Assembly: GCA_016714125.1 (NCBI GenBank)
Contig: JADJNX010000010.1
Span: 1 to 64,000 of the forward strand
From: Ignavibacteriales bacterium
GTDB lineage: Bacteria; Bacteroidota; Ignavibacteria; Ignavibacteriales; Ignavibacteriaceae
Direction of reading: 5' to 3'
DNA: 64,000 nt
The translations under genes and the position numbers were made by a program. Each line of letters starts with the position of its first letter. The first letter of the stretch is position 1. Shown here one piece after another: positions 18,160-26,569 of the stretch. The notes under the pieces are model-generated. The model was not told the DNA's origin. It saw only the letters and a program-made list of their open reading frames with translations, and ran no database searches.

Positions 18160-19615
18160 CTATTACCTCTGCGTGTTCAAGTGCGTTTCTTAATACTGCT
18201 GATTTATTTTTAATCTCTTTTGCTTCGAGCCTCGGTAAACTGTCAGCAACAATCCCCGCTCCTGCCTGCCAGTAGATTAAATTATCTTTGGCAAACAATG
18301 TCCTTATGGCGATACAAACATCAAGATTCCCCGAAAAATCGATATAACCCACCGCCCCGGCATAAACATTCCTTTTGAGTTTTTCATATTCACAGATCAA
18401 TTCCATTGCTCTTATCTTGGGGGCACCGGTAACTGTTCCGGCAGGGAAACACGATTTTAAGGCATCAATACAGTCGAGATCGTCCCTGAGTTTCCCCTCA
18501 ACTCTGGAAACTATATGCATCACATGGGAAAAACGGTGAATCTTCATCTTTTCTTTAAGTCGAACCGTTCCAAACTCTGACACCCTGCCCACATCGTTCC
18601 TTCCCAGATCAACAAGCATTACATGTTCAGCAATTTCTTTTGGATCATTAACTAAATCCATCTCAAGCTTTTGATCCTCTTCGGGGGTTGAGCCCCTTCT
18701 TCTTGTCCCGGCAATCGGCATAACCTCCACAATTCCATCCTGAACTTTAACAAGGTTTTCGGGAGAAGTGCCTATGATTGTAAGTCCTGTCTCAAATTCC
18801 AGAAAATACATATAGGGAGATGGATTTATTATCCTCAACGCCCTGTAAACATTAAAAAGATCACCCTCATATTTTGTTGTAAATCTTTTTGATAGGACAA
18901 TCTGAAACACATCCCCATCCACAATGTTCTTTTTGCTTTGTTCTACCAGTTCACAAAATACCTCATCCGATATGTTTTCTCTGACATCACGATCAAACTT
19001 AAAATCCGATTCAAAATGGAGAGGAGCGGAGAGTTTTGCTCTTAATTCTTTAATTTTTTGTTTGGCTCCACGATACAAATCTTCAAGATCAATCACCTCA
19101 GTCACCGCCACATTTGTAATTATGATCACCTGATGTTTATAGTGGTCAAATGCCAAAACCGTATCATATACCCCCAAAATTGAATCATATTGATCATCAA
19201 CCGAAGAATCAAATTTTAACTTCTTCTCAATTAGTGATATGTTTTCATAAGCGAGATACCCCACCGTTCCCCCTGTAAATGAAGGAAGTTCCTCAAGAGT
19301 CGGGTGGTTTCTGGTATGAAGTTCCTCCTTCAGGTAATCAAAAATATTCTGCTCCCGTTTTTCTTCACCATCGCTGTCAGAAATTTTAAGACTTAATCCT
19401 CTGTTCGAAATTATCTTAATGGGGTCTATTCCGATAAAGGAATACCTGCCCAGACTCTCTTTCCCCTCAACCGTTTCGAGAAGAAAACTTTGTTTCCCCT
19501 CTTCCCTCAATTTTAAATATGCTATTACGGGAGTAAATAAATCCGCTGTAATTTTTTCATACACGGGGATATAATCATATTTTTTTGCCAGGCTTATAAA
19601 TTGTTCAAATTTCAT
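18140..19615 (-). CDS. trpE: Anthranilate synthase component I
   Basis: TrpE makes anthranilate from chorismate and ammonia. The 491-residue protein has the N-terminal regulatory region with LLETVEGKESLGRYSFIG, whose LLES-like segment binds feedback tryptophan in known enzymes. The chorismate-binding domain carries VDLGRNDVGRV, FPAGTVTGAPKIRAME and YWQAGAGIVADS. It is the first structural gene of the operon. The ATG at 19615 follows the attenuator terminator by about 30 bases and the leader peptide gene by about 105. Expression should fall when charged tRNATrp is plentiful, through the leader described separately, and activity is probably feedback-inhibited. Confidence 0.95.
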   Translation of the reverse strand: MKFEQFISLAKKYDYIPVYEKITADLFTPVIAYLKLREEGKQSFLLETVEGKESLGRYSFIGIDPIKIISNRGLSLKISDSDGEEKREQNIFDYLKEELHTRNHPTLEELPSFTGGTVGYLAYENISLIEKKLKFDSSVDDQYDSILGVYDTVLAFDHYKHQVIIITNVAVTEVIDLEDLYRGAKQKIKELRAKLSAPLHFESDFKFDRDVRENISDEVFCELVEQSKKNIVDGDVFQIVLSKRFTTKYEGDLFNVYRALRIINPSPYMYFLEFETGLTIIGTSPENLVKVQDGIVEVMPIAGTRRRGSTPEEDQKLEMDLVNDPKEIAEHVMLVDLGRNDVGRVSEFGTVRLKEKMKIHRFSHVMHIVSRVEGKLRDDLDCIDALKSCFPAGTVTGAPKIRAMELICEYEKLKRNVYAGAVGYIDFSGNLDVCIAIRTLFAKDNLIYWQAGAGIVADSLPRLEAKEIKNKSAVLRNALEHAEVIDENSGN

Positions 19616-19645
19616 TTATTACTCATTAGTTGATTGTGTGCACAT

Positions 19646-19680
19646 AAAAAAAGCCCTTCTCGGTGAAAGAAGGGCTTTTA
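19646..19680 (-). terminator. trp operon attenuator terminator
   Basis: On the minus strand a perfect 10-base-pair stem (AAGCCCTTCT paired with AGAAGGGCTT, 19668-19677 with 19651-19660) closes a seven-base loop. It runs into seven T residues just upstream of trpE. The loop contains TCACCG, complementary to CGGTGA at 19709-19714 just after the leader stop, a possible antiterminator pairing. CCCGG at 19712-19716 can alternatively pair with CCGGG at 19749-19753 inside the leader gene. Together these give the mutually exclusive structures expected of transcription attenuation. Confidence 0.85.
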
Positions 19681-19719
19681 GTTGTATAAAACTCTTTAAA
19701 AGGACATATCACCGGGTTC

Positions 19720-19803
19720 TCATTGGGGGGAGTGCCACCACCAATTTGCCCGGACAGGGAGTGTGTTTATGGATAACTTCTTGTATGTACTTTTCAAATT
19801 CAT
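19720..19803 (-). CDS. trpL: trp leader peptide with three consecutive Trp codons
   Basis: A 27-codon ORF starting MNLKSTYKKL and ending ANWWWHSPQ lies between the presumed promoter and the attenuator terminator. The three adjacent TGG codons are at 19735-19743. The expected random frequency of WWW in such a short ORF is tiny, and its position upstream of trpE makes it a tryptophan-sensing leader. Ribosome stalling at the Trp codons would cover the CCGGG segment and free CCCGGTGA to pair with the terminator loop, allowing read-through. The ribosome binding site is weak (a GGA about four bases upstream of the ATG). Confidence 0.85.
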   Translation of the reverse strand: MNLKSTYKKLSINTLPVRANWWWHSPQ

Positions 19804-19868
19804 GATTCCAAGATAGTTTTATTTTTCAATTCAATACAAGAGGAAAATTATTTGACCTGAGTACCTAA

Positions 19869-19999
19869 GAATATCAAACCCCGCAAACGGGGTAAGGGAG
19901 ATGTGGGAAAGCATTCATGAGCTACGAATATCAAACCCCGAGGCGGGTATTTTAAAATCCTATCCGCGTTTATCCGCCTAATCCGCTTTATCCGCGTTC
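19869..19999. repeat. Intergenic direct repeats and short-period words
   Basis: GAATATCAAACCCCG occurs perfectly twice (19869-19883 and 19926-19940). Each copy is followed by a small G-rich inverted arm (CCCCGcaaaCGGGG in the first, CCCGAGGCGGG in the second). After this come ATCCGCG/ATCCGC words with a period of about 10 bases (19961-19999), related to the block at 6505-6644. There is no coding potential. The function is unknown. Confidence 0.6.
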
Positions 20000-20002
20000 T
20001 AT

Positions 20003-20050
20003 AAAAAAAAGGGTAACTTCAGTCGGCATAGCCAAACCTTAGTTACCCTG
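20003..20050 (-). terminator. Rho-independent terminator of the T9SS-exported protein gene
   Basis: On the minus strand AGGGTAACT pairs with AGTTACCCT, with an inner GGCTATGCC hairpin. The 3' arm is followed directly by a run of eight T. It sits about 55 bases after the stop of the gene at 20106. Confidence 0.8.
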
Positions 20051-20105
20051 ATTAATTCTATCAGAAGTCTCTCAATTCACTCGAGTTTCTCGAGTCACTC
20101 AAGTA

Positions 20106-21965
20106 CTACTTAATAAGTGTCAACTTCTTTGTTGCTTTGAAACTGCCGGCTTCTATCTGATAAAGATAAACACCGCTTGAAAGGTTCGAAGCATCAAATG
20201 ATACATTAAACGATCCTGCCTGATGGTAACCATTTACTAAAGTTGCAACTTCTTTTCCAAGAATGTTGAATACTTTAACGGTAACAACACCTGCTTCAGG
20301 AATGCTGTAGCGGATGGTTGTTGAAGGATTAAATGGATTTGGGAAGTTCTGTGAAAGCTGGTAGTTAGTAACCACAGAAGCATCTTTTGCATCGGATGGT
20401 GCATCGTTTTCGAGTCTGACATTCACAAAAGGATTAAAGTTATTAGTGCTAACAACTGCATTTGCAACAACTGCGTTCATGTAATCAGCTCTATCGGGAA
20501 CAACTGTGTATTCACCCGGAGCAACTCCATCAAGAACAAAATTGCCATTTTTGTCAGTCATTGCAAAGGCAACAACTTCATTCATTTCATCAACTGCATA
20601 AACAAATGATCCTTGAGCAACTTCACCAATACCGGCAACAACTTTACCCGAGATCCAACCCCAACCACTGTCAGGTCTTGCAATCACTGTAAAATTGATT
20701 CCGTTGATCAAACTTGTTTCATCAACAACCACTGAATCTGCGTCTCTTCTTCTGTGAGCTTGAGCTCCATCATAACGGAAATATGTCGGCTTAAAGTTAC
20801 CTTGTGGTTTTACAAAAAGGATATATTCACCGGGATTCAAGTTTGCAAATGAATAAACACCAAGTGAATCGGTGTGAACCGCATAACATTTTTGTCCAAA
20901 TGAGGTACCTTCAACTCTGTAAGCTGAAACATATCCCATTACAGGAGCACCAAGTGTGTCGGCAACTACTCCACTGATACCATTTGCATAAACAGGAAGA
21001 GGATCCATAACAAAATCGATTCCTGTAACATTTCCTGTAATTGCTACTTTGTCTGCATCAGCAATAACTCTTTTGTTATTGTAGAATTCAGGGAAGTAGG
21101 CAAATCCGGGAGCTCTTGCAAAAACAATTACAGTGTCGTTTTCTTTAACGTTAACACTATAGTTGCCAAGACTGTCAGTATGGGTTCTTTTTACCATATA
21201 GTGGTAGTTGTTAGCCCTTACTTTGTAAACATATATCTCTGCTCTTTGAGCTGCACCAAGATCATTGGTAACATTTCCTGTAAGTGTAAAGCTTGCAGGT
21301 GGAACAAAAGTGGAGAGATCAATTGCCAATGAGAGGGAATCTCCTTCGTTAACAACTACAGGTGTGGCTGCTTCGAGGGTGGCAACATTGTCATAATATT
21401 CAAAGAAGTAGCCAAATTTGCTCGTTTGAACAAAATAGGTACCTGTTTGAACTGTCATTGAAAAGAATCCGGCTGAGTTTGTTTTTGCGGATCTTACATA
21501 GGGACTGGTTTGTGAAAATGCCTTAACAAAAGCATCTTTCAAAGGCTGTCCTGAGGCATCAACTACAGTTCCGGTTATTTTTGCATAAACCGGTGGTGGT
21601 GGTGGTGGTGCCAGTGTGATCTCAACTGTGTTTGAAGGATCGCTTACGCCTCCGTTGTTGTATGCAACAACATAATATTGATAGGTTGCGCCCGGTGCAA
21701 CTCTGGTATCACTAAATCTTTTATCCTTCAGGTTTGAAGCAGCAAGAAAAAATTCTGTGCTGTCAGAAAGTTTTTTATAAACTTTAAAACGGATAAATGA
21801 ATTTGGAGACGGGGCTGCATATGTCCATTCGAGCTTGACATATTTTCCATGATGACTGCCACCTTCAGTTGCGGTCAGATCAGCCGGTGGCTGAAGCTGA
21901 GCAAACACTGAAAGTGTTGTCATCATGAATATTACCAATAGCATCAATGAGAATTTCTGCCTCAT
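20106..21965 (-). CDS. T9SS-exported protein with fibronectin III and repeated carboxypeptidase-regulatory domains
   Basis: A 619-residue secreted protein. Residues 1-22 are a signal peptide (ending SVFAQ). Residues 25-120 form a fibronectin type III domain ending in a proline run (LAPPPPPPVY). Four or so CarboxypepD_reg-like beta-sandwich repeats follow, each with an ITGTVVDASGQPL / ISGVVADTLGAPV start and a NSAGFFSM / DSLGVYSF middle. The last 85 residues are a T9SS sorting domain (LSQNFPNPFNPSTTIRYSIP … SSGVYLYQIEAG … KKLTLIK). It should pass the outer membrane by the type IX system and stay on the surface or be released. No catalytic domain is visible, so an adhesive or structural role is inferred. 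AAGGAG precedes the start. Confidence 0.85.
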   Translation of the reverse strand: MRQKFSLMLLVIFMMTTLSVFAQLQPPADLTATEGGSHHGKYVKLEWTYAAPSPNSFIRFKVYKKLSDSTEFFLAASNLKDKRFSDTRVAPGATYQYYVVAYNNGGVSDPSNTVEITLAPPPPPPVYAKITGTVVDASGQPLKDAFVKAFSQTSPYVRSAKTNSAGFFSMTVQTGTYFVQTSKFGYFFEYYDNVATLEAATPVVVNEGDSLSLAIDLSTFVPPASFTLTGNVTNDLGAAQRAEIYVYKVRANNYHYMVKRTHTDSLGNYSVNVKENDTVIVFARAPGFAYFPEFYNNKRVIADADKVAITGNVTGIDFVMDPLPVYANGISGVVADTLGAPVMGYVSAYRVEGTSFGQKCYAVHTDSLGVYSFANLNPGEYILFVKPQGNFKPTYFRYDGAQAHRRRDADSVVVDETSLINGINFTVIARPDSGWGWISGKVVAGIGEVAQGSFVYAVDEMNEVVAFAMTDKNGNFVLDGVAPGEYTVVPDRADYMNAVVANAVVSTNNFNPFVNVRLENDAPSDAKDASVVTNYQLSQNFPNPFNPSTTIRYSIPEAGVVTVKVFNILGKEVATLVNGYHQAGSFNVSFDASNLSSGVYLYQIEAGSFKATKKLTLIK

Positions 21966-22311
21966 TTGGGCTCCTTGATTAAATTGTGAAAGAAATAAAA
22001 ATTGTTTTCAATTTGTTTGACAACAGATTATTTACCCGGGTTTAATCGCTTCAAAAATTCTTTTGTCATGAACCGAAAATTACATTATTTCATAATCTCA
22101 ATTCAGTGATATATTCAACAAATCTTAACGAATTAAACAATAATCGACTGTTTTTTCGACAAAACCCCTCTTTTCCTCGATGAATTTTTTCTTTATCGAA
22201 TCAATATTCATATTAATCCAAATAAAATAATTTACTCCTATGAACAAATTTCATATTTTTAGTATCCGGTTTTAACAGATTATCATCATCATCAAACAAA
22301 GAGAGATAAAC
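21966..22311. other. Divergent intergenic region
   Basis: This AT-rich 346-base spacer separates the exported protein gene (minus) and the YIP1 gene (plus). AAGGAG at 21967-21974 (minus) and AGAGAG at about 22300 (plus) are the ribosome binding sites. I see no clear operator, riboswitch or RNA gene. Confidence 0.4.
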
Positions 22312-23106
22312 ATGGAAAACGAATTCAATCAGGAAGATGAACTCCTGCAAGAAGAACTTTCTTTTACCGACAAATTTTTGGGCGTGGTTACAAACCCGGC
22401 ATCGATTTTTGGATCGATTGCAAAATTTGAACTAAAAACCACCGACTGGCTTTTGCCCGTTGTCATTATGCTTGCAGGTGCTGTGCTTTTTACAATTCTA
22501 AAGTTTGTTGACCCCGAAGTTAAAAATGCAATGTGGGACAAACAAAAAGCTCAAACCATTGAGCAGTTGAAAAAAGAGAACAAAAGCGCAGCGGAGATTA
22601 AACAAGTTGAAGATATGATGGAAACTCAAAAGGAAATGATGAGTGGACCACTTGGTTATGTCTTCACAGGTCTGCCAATTTTCATCGGCGGATTTATTAT
22701 GTTTTTTATTGCCGCAGGAATTTATCTGCTTTTTGCCAAGCTGTTCCTGCATTCCCCGATAACATATAAAGGAATGATGATTGCCTATGCTCTCCCTTCC
22801 CTTGTGGGGATTGGAGGAATGGTAATAACCACCATTCTCACGATGCTTCTCTCAAAAATGATTGCTGATACCTCGGTTGCTTCATTGTTGGGATATGAAA
22901 AGGGGCCACTTAAGAGTGTTCTTGCGATTCTCGATCCAATTAAACTTTGGAGTTGTTACCTGACAGGTGTTGGAATGGCAAAAATTTCAAATTCAGATAA
23001 TGTTAATAAATATGTGATCTATTCAATCTCGATGTTGGTCGCTTTTTATTTGGTCATCGCACTTTTGGGGTTGGTATTCCCCGGTTTGCAAAATTTTGGG
23101 TTCTAA
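22312..23106 (+). CDS. YIP1 family membrane protein
   Basis: A 264-residue protein with an acidic cytoplasmic N-terminus (ENEFNQEDELLQEEL) and FLGVVTNPASIFGSI, the segment preceding the first helix in bacterial YIP1 proteins. About five hydrophobic segments follow (45-65, 125-150, 165-195, 215-230, 240-260). A charged loop (75-110) separates the first two helices. GPLKSVLAILDPIKLWSCYLTG is the family-typical C-terminal block. The function of bacterial YIP1 proteins is not established. It is first in a three-gene run with DUF2721 and aat, immediately adjacent to the next ATG. Confidence 0.75.
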   Translation: MENEFNQEDELLQEELSFTDKFLGVVTNPASIFGSIAKFELKTTDWLLPVVIMLAGAVLFTILKFVDPEVKNAMWDKQKAQTIEQLKKENKSAAEIKQVEDMMETQKEMMSGPLGYVFTGLPIFIGGFIMFFIAAGIYLLFAKLFLHSPITYKGMMIAYALPSLVGIGGMVITTILTMLLSKMIADTSVASLLGYEKGPLKSVLAILDPIKLWSCYLTGVGMAKISNSDNVNKYVIYSISMLVAFYLVIALLGLVFPGLQNFGF

Positions 23107-23586
23107 ATGGATCAAGTTGCTTCTTTAATTCAGGCAATGCTCGCACCGGGGATAATGATCTCTGCCTGCGGTCTTTTGATACTCGGTATGAACAACAAAT
23201 ATTCTCTTGTGGTTAACCGGATAAGAACCCTGAATGAAGAGAAAAGAAAATTTGCAAAAACTGCCGATACAAAAGAATTTGAATACTTTGATGAAATGAG
23301 ATTTAAAAGCATTTCGATGCAATTACATTCTCTTTATCAAAGACTTTATCTTGTGAAAAATGCCGTAGTCTGTTATTCAGCCGGAGTGGGGGCTTTTGTT
23401 ATCACTTCGATTTGGATTGGACTTGGGCTGATAATGACCAAAACAGAATACATCAATTTTGGCATTATCTCGTTGATCTTTTTTGTAATCGGTATGATCA
23501 TTGTGCTTGTTGGAGTCGTTTTTGCCGCGAGAGAATCAATTAAAGGATTCAAAATCGTGGAATTTGAACTGAAAGCCGATGAGTGA
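23107..23586 (+). CDS. DUF2721 family membrane protein
   Basis: A 159-residue protein matching the DUF2721 layout. It has an N-terminal helix MLAPGIMISACGLLILGMNNKYS, then VVNRIRTLNEEKRKF, a soluble stretch with HSLYQRLYLVKNAVVCYSA, two further helices (95-112, 120-145), and a short charged tail. The role is unknown. The start abuts the stop of the YIP1 gene, and the stop overlaps aat by eight bases, so the three are an operon. Confidence 0.8.
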   Translation: MDQVASLIQAMLAPGIMISACGLLILGMNNKYSLVVNRIRTLNEEKRKFAKTADTKEFEYFDEMRFKSISMQLHSLYQRLYLVKNAVVCYSAGVGAFVITSIWIGLGLIMTKTEYINFGIISLIFFVIGMIIVLVGVVFAARESIKGFKIVEFELKADE

Positions 23587-24181
23587 ACAATTCACGTCTG
23601 ATGATATGCTCTCCCCGGGGAACATGCTTAAACTCTATTCAATGGGTGCTTTTCCCATGGCTGAGAACAAGGATGACCCTGAGGTAAACTGGTATAAACC
23701 CAACAAAAGGGCGATAATTCCACTTGATAACTATAACATCCCCAGATCACTTAAAAAAGAGCTCAGATCGGGGAGGTTCGATATCAGAATCAATGATGAT
23801 TTTGACAGAGTTATCGACGGATGTGCAGACCGTGAAGAAACATGGATTAACGGAAGTCTCAAAGATGCCTACAGGCGACTTTTTGAACTCGGTTATCTGT
23901 TTACCTATGAAGTGTTCAGAGGTGATGATCTTCTTGGCGGATTGTATGGAATTAATATCGGTGGCGCATTTTTTGGAGAATCGATGTTTACAAAAAAAAG
24001 CCAGGGCTCGAAAATAGCTCTGGCTTTTTTAATTGAAAGACTTGTTAAAAGAGGGTTTGTGTTACTTGATGTTCAGCTCTTAAATCCACATCTGGAATTA
24101 TTTGGTGCTGTCGAGATTTCCGAAGAGGAATATAACAATCTTCTTGTCTCGGCTCTCACCACCGCAGCAACATTTAATTAG
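23579..24181 (+). CDS. aat: Leucyl/phenylalanyl-tRNA--protein transferase
   Basis: Aat adds Leu or Phe from aminoacyl-tRNA to proteins with N-terminal Arg or Lys, marking them for ClpS/ClpAP degradation (the N-end rule). The 200-residue sequence has MLKLYSMGAFPMAENKDDPE, then WYKPNKRAIIPLD (equivalent to the usual WxSPxxRxxxP), RETWI-like EETWINGSLKDAYRRLFELG, GGLYGINIGGAFFGESMF and LLDVQLLNPHLELFGAVEIS. All are in family order. It is the last gene of the YIP1-DUF2721-aat run and converges on the Trm112-like gene. Confidence 0.92.
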   Translation: MSEQFTSDDMLSPGNMLKLYSMGAFPMAENKDDPEVNWYKPNKRAIIPLDNYNIPRSLKKELRSGRFDIRINDDFDRVIDGCADREETWINGSLKDAYRRLFELGYLFTYEVFRGDDLLGGLYGINIGGAFFGESMFTKKSQGSKIALAFLIERLVKRGFVLLDVQLLNPHLELFGAVEISEEEYNNLLVSALTTAATFN

Positions 24182-24188
24182 TTACGGA

Positions 24189-24395
24189 TTATTTGCCGTG
24201 CTTTTTCATTATTTCGGCCCACTCTTCGGGTGACAACACTTCCGACTCGTCAATTAACATCACGGGGATATCGTTTTCGATACGATAACGCCTGCGTGAA
24301 TCTTTATCTGTTGAGACGAGAAAATTTCCATCGAGAACCAAATTTGCTTTGGTTTCGGGACAACACATTATACTGAGTAATTCTTCTGATATCAT
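24189..24395 (-). CDS. Trm112 family zinc-ribbon-like protein
   Basis: A 68-residue Trm112/YcaR-like protein: LLSIMCCPETKANLVLDGN, then YRIENDIPVMLIDESEVLSP. Bacterial members are small partners or accessory factors; in eukaryotes and archaea Trm112 activates methyltransferases. Only the first CxxC-like pair (CC at 11-12) is present, as in many bacterial members. Its start overlaps the stop of the upstream lipoprotein gene by four bases. Confidence 0.8.
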   Translation of the reverse strand: MISEELLSIMCCPETKANLVLDGNFLVSTDKDSRRRYRIENDIPVMLIDESEVLSPEEWAEIMKKHGK

Positions 24396-24715
24396 TTTAA
24401 CTCCTTAAATTCCTTTATTCTTCCTAACGACTCCGCCCAATAAAAAAGTTCAGTTGCAGCCTCTTTTTCCAATGCTGTAATGTTTGGTGTTGAGAGGACA
24501 ACAACAAGTTTATCGATCAATTGTGCATAATAATCGGGGAAATTTTTCTTCAAAAAAACAGCGTCATCTGTTTTTCCGTTTGCCCATGCAAATGTTAATG
24601 CCTCATAAAATGTGTCATAATCCTCAACATCACCAGGGCGAGTTACAGGAGCAGATGCACATCCGGCAAATAGAAACAGAACAATTAACGGGGTAAAAAA
24701 GAGACGGCGGTTCAT
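24392..24715 (-). CDS. Small lipoprotein of unknown function
   Basis: A 107-residue protein with a signal peptide and lipobox LFAGC (Cys at about residue 19). The mature part is mostly helical (YDTFYEALTFAWANGKTDDA, FPDYYAQLIDKLVVVL, ATELFYWAESLGRIKEFKEL). No Asp at +2 (the residue after Cys is Ala), which in proteobacterial rules would send it to the outer membrane. It is coupled to the Trm112-like gene. I do not recognise a family. Confidence 0.6.
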   Translation of the reverse strand: MNRRLFFTPLIVLFLFAGCASAPVTRPGDVEDYDTFYEALTFAWANGKTDDAVFLKKNFPDYYAQLIDKLVVVLSTPNITALEKEAATELFYWAESLGRIKEFKELK

Positions 24716-24767
24716 AACCTTAAAAATTTGACTCCCAAAGTTATCGAACCGCCCGTTATAATAAAAA

Positions 24768-25610
24768 TCAGAAAATATAGGTGAGTGTCACTTTATATGA
24801 ATCTGAAAAGAAAGGGGGTGCTGTTTCAAATGGCCAGTTCATTTTATCTTTTCTGAGTTCGTAGGCACCATAAGAAAGTGCATTCTTCAGAAGGAAATAT
24901 ACAATGGGAACCGCCGCGGGGGAAGCTTTACCTACATGGGAAATGAACCCATCGATTAATCCTTGTCCTATCTCTTCAATAATCGAACTGCCTGCCCAGT
25001 ACCAAAACATGTGACGCGGATAAATAATAGATCTTTGGTATCCTGCACCAATTTCAAGTGATTCTTTAATTCTGAACTTTAAGCCGCCTTCGAACCTGTT
25101 ACCAAATCTTACTGATTCGTTAAACTGTTCCATTATCTCTCTTGCCTGACCTGTGGTGTTGAGAGTATCTGCGGTTATGTAAGCCCACTGCCAGCCACGT
25201 GTGTGATATGGAATGATCTTTACATCACCGGCTACCCAGGGAATCCCTGAAGAGCCTTCCATACCAAATTTCCATGCACTGGTTTGAATTTCACTACCGT
25301 CAGTTGTTCTACCAAGGTTATAGGCATATCTTCCAAAAAATAGACCGGCTTCTTTTTCAAATCCAACTCCCCATATTTGGGTGGTGGTGTGAGAATATCC
25401 AAGTTTGGCTTCGATAAAACCTGTTTTGGCAAGTTTACCTTGTAATCCAAAATAAGAATTATCAGACATACCATAAGAGAGTGACATGTAAGGCTTTTTC
25501 TGGTTCCATCCAATATCCATATCAAAATCACTCCAGTCCCAACCTTCCCCTTGTGCAAACACAGATACAGGAGCCAATAATGTAATTAAAAGTAAGAGTT
25601 TAAGTTTCAT
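24768..25610 (-). CDS. Exported protein, probably outer-membrane barrel
   Basis: A 280-residue protein with a clear signal peptide (MKLKLLLLITLLAPVSVFAQ). The mature part alternates short amphipathic strands rich in Gly and aromatic residues (KPYMSLSYGMSDNSYFGLQG, GFIEAKLGYSHTTTQIWGVG, RFEGGLKFRIKESLEIGAGY) and ends in an aromatic-terminated strand (DSYKVTLTYIF). This is the pattern of an outer-membrane beta-barrel with a C-terminal Phe. No family is recognised. Confidence 0.6.
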   Translation of the reverse strand: MKLKLLLLITLLAPVSVFAQGEGWDWSDFDMDIGWNQKKPYMSLSYGMSDNSYFGLQGKLAKTGFIEAKLGYSHTTTQIWGVGFEKEAGLFFGRYAYNLGRTTDGSEIQTSAWKFGMEGSSGIPWVAGDVKIIPYHTRGWQWAYITADTLNTTGQAREIMEQFNESVRFGNRFEGGLKFRIKESLEIGAGYQRSIIYPRHMFWYWAGSSIIEEIGQGLIDGFISHVGKASPAAVPIVYFLLKNALSYGAYELRKDKMNWPFETAPPFFSDSYKVTLTYIF

Positions 25611-25747
25611 GATTATTCTTTCTGCAATGTTAAAATACCGGATGCAAATTTATACAAAAGAAAGACGAATGATGCAAAATACTGACAATCGATTTTATTT
25701 TGTGACAAACGGTGATTAATATTGTCTTTTCAAAATCAGGAGTTTTT

Positions 25748-26556
25748 ATGAAGTTGTTTTTTATGCTGGCAATAGCAGGTTTTTTCTCTCTCTCAGGGCA
25801 CAGAATATTTCTGAGAAAGTGATGGAAACCGAACTCGCCTTTTCAAATTTGAGTGTGTCATCAGGAATTAAGACTTCCTTTTTAACTTTTCTTTCGGATT
25901 CGTGTGTCATGCATAACGAGGCAATGTTGGTAAATGGCAAATCTCTTTATGAAAAAAGATCAGGTGAGGAAAAAAATATTCTGGAATGGTATCCCACTTA
26001 TATTACAGCCCCTGAAGATGGAAATCTTGGTCTCTCAACAGGTATCTATAAACTGACAGCAAAAGAAAATAGGAATATCCTTTCAGAAGGGAGATTTTAT
26101 ACTATCTGGCAAAAAGAAGGGGAAGAGTATAAGGTTCTTTTTGACGGAGGTGGCGAAACAAATGAGAAGTTTGCAGGATTTGACAAATCGAAACTAACCG
26201 TATCACCGGTGAGTGGTGAAAAAAAGTCCAAAGAAGATTTTGAAAAGTTTTTTGCCGGTTTTACCAAGGAACTTCTCACGGGAAAAATTGATCAATCTAT
26301 TCTTCCCAAAGAATTTATCGGGGTGATTGATGGAAAAAACTTCAATTCAATTGACAGTTTAAACTCAGCACTAAATGTTCACAAAGATGTTGCAAACCTT
26401 AAAATGCTCGGCACTTTTTTCTGCGAATCAGGAAAATTGGGAGCGGTCGCAGGGAATTTTACATCACCAAAATATAAAACACCCATGTTGTTATTTGCAG
26501 CTTTTTCAATTCAAAATGACCGTTGGGTCATGAATTGTATGGTAATTACTGAATAA
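25748..26556 (+). CDS. Exported DUF4440/NTF2-like protein, frameshifted after signal peptide
   Basis: A signal peptide starts at ATG 25748 (MKLFFMLAIAGFFSLS) after an AGGAG site. The frame then shifts by one near 25800 and continues NISEKVMETELAFSNLSVSS. The mature protein of about 250 residues begins with the ETELAFSNLS…GIKTSFLTFLSDSCVMHN pattern of DUF4440/SnoaL-like folds. It contains WYPTYITAPEDGNLGLSTG and YTIWQKEGEEYKVLFDGGGE, typical of that cone-shaped fold. The role is unknown. It is monocistronic and converges on the MscS gene. Confidence 0.6.
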
Positions 26557-26569
26557 AAGCAGGCTCCGG

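Noticed and set aside
19646..19803. T-box riboswitch upstream of trpE
   Set aside because: The T-box core sequence and specifier-loop layout are not visible. The leader ORF with three Trp codons explains the region better.
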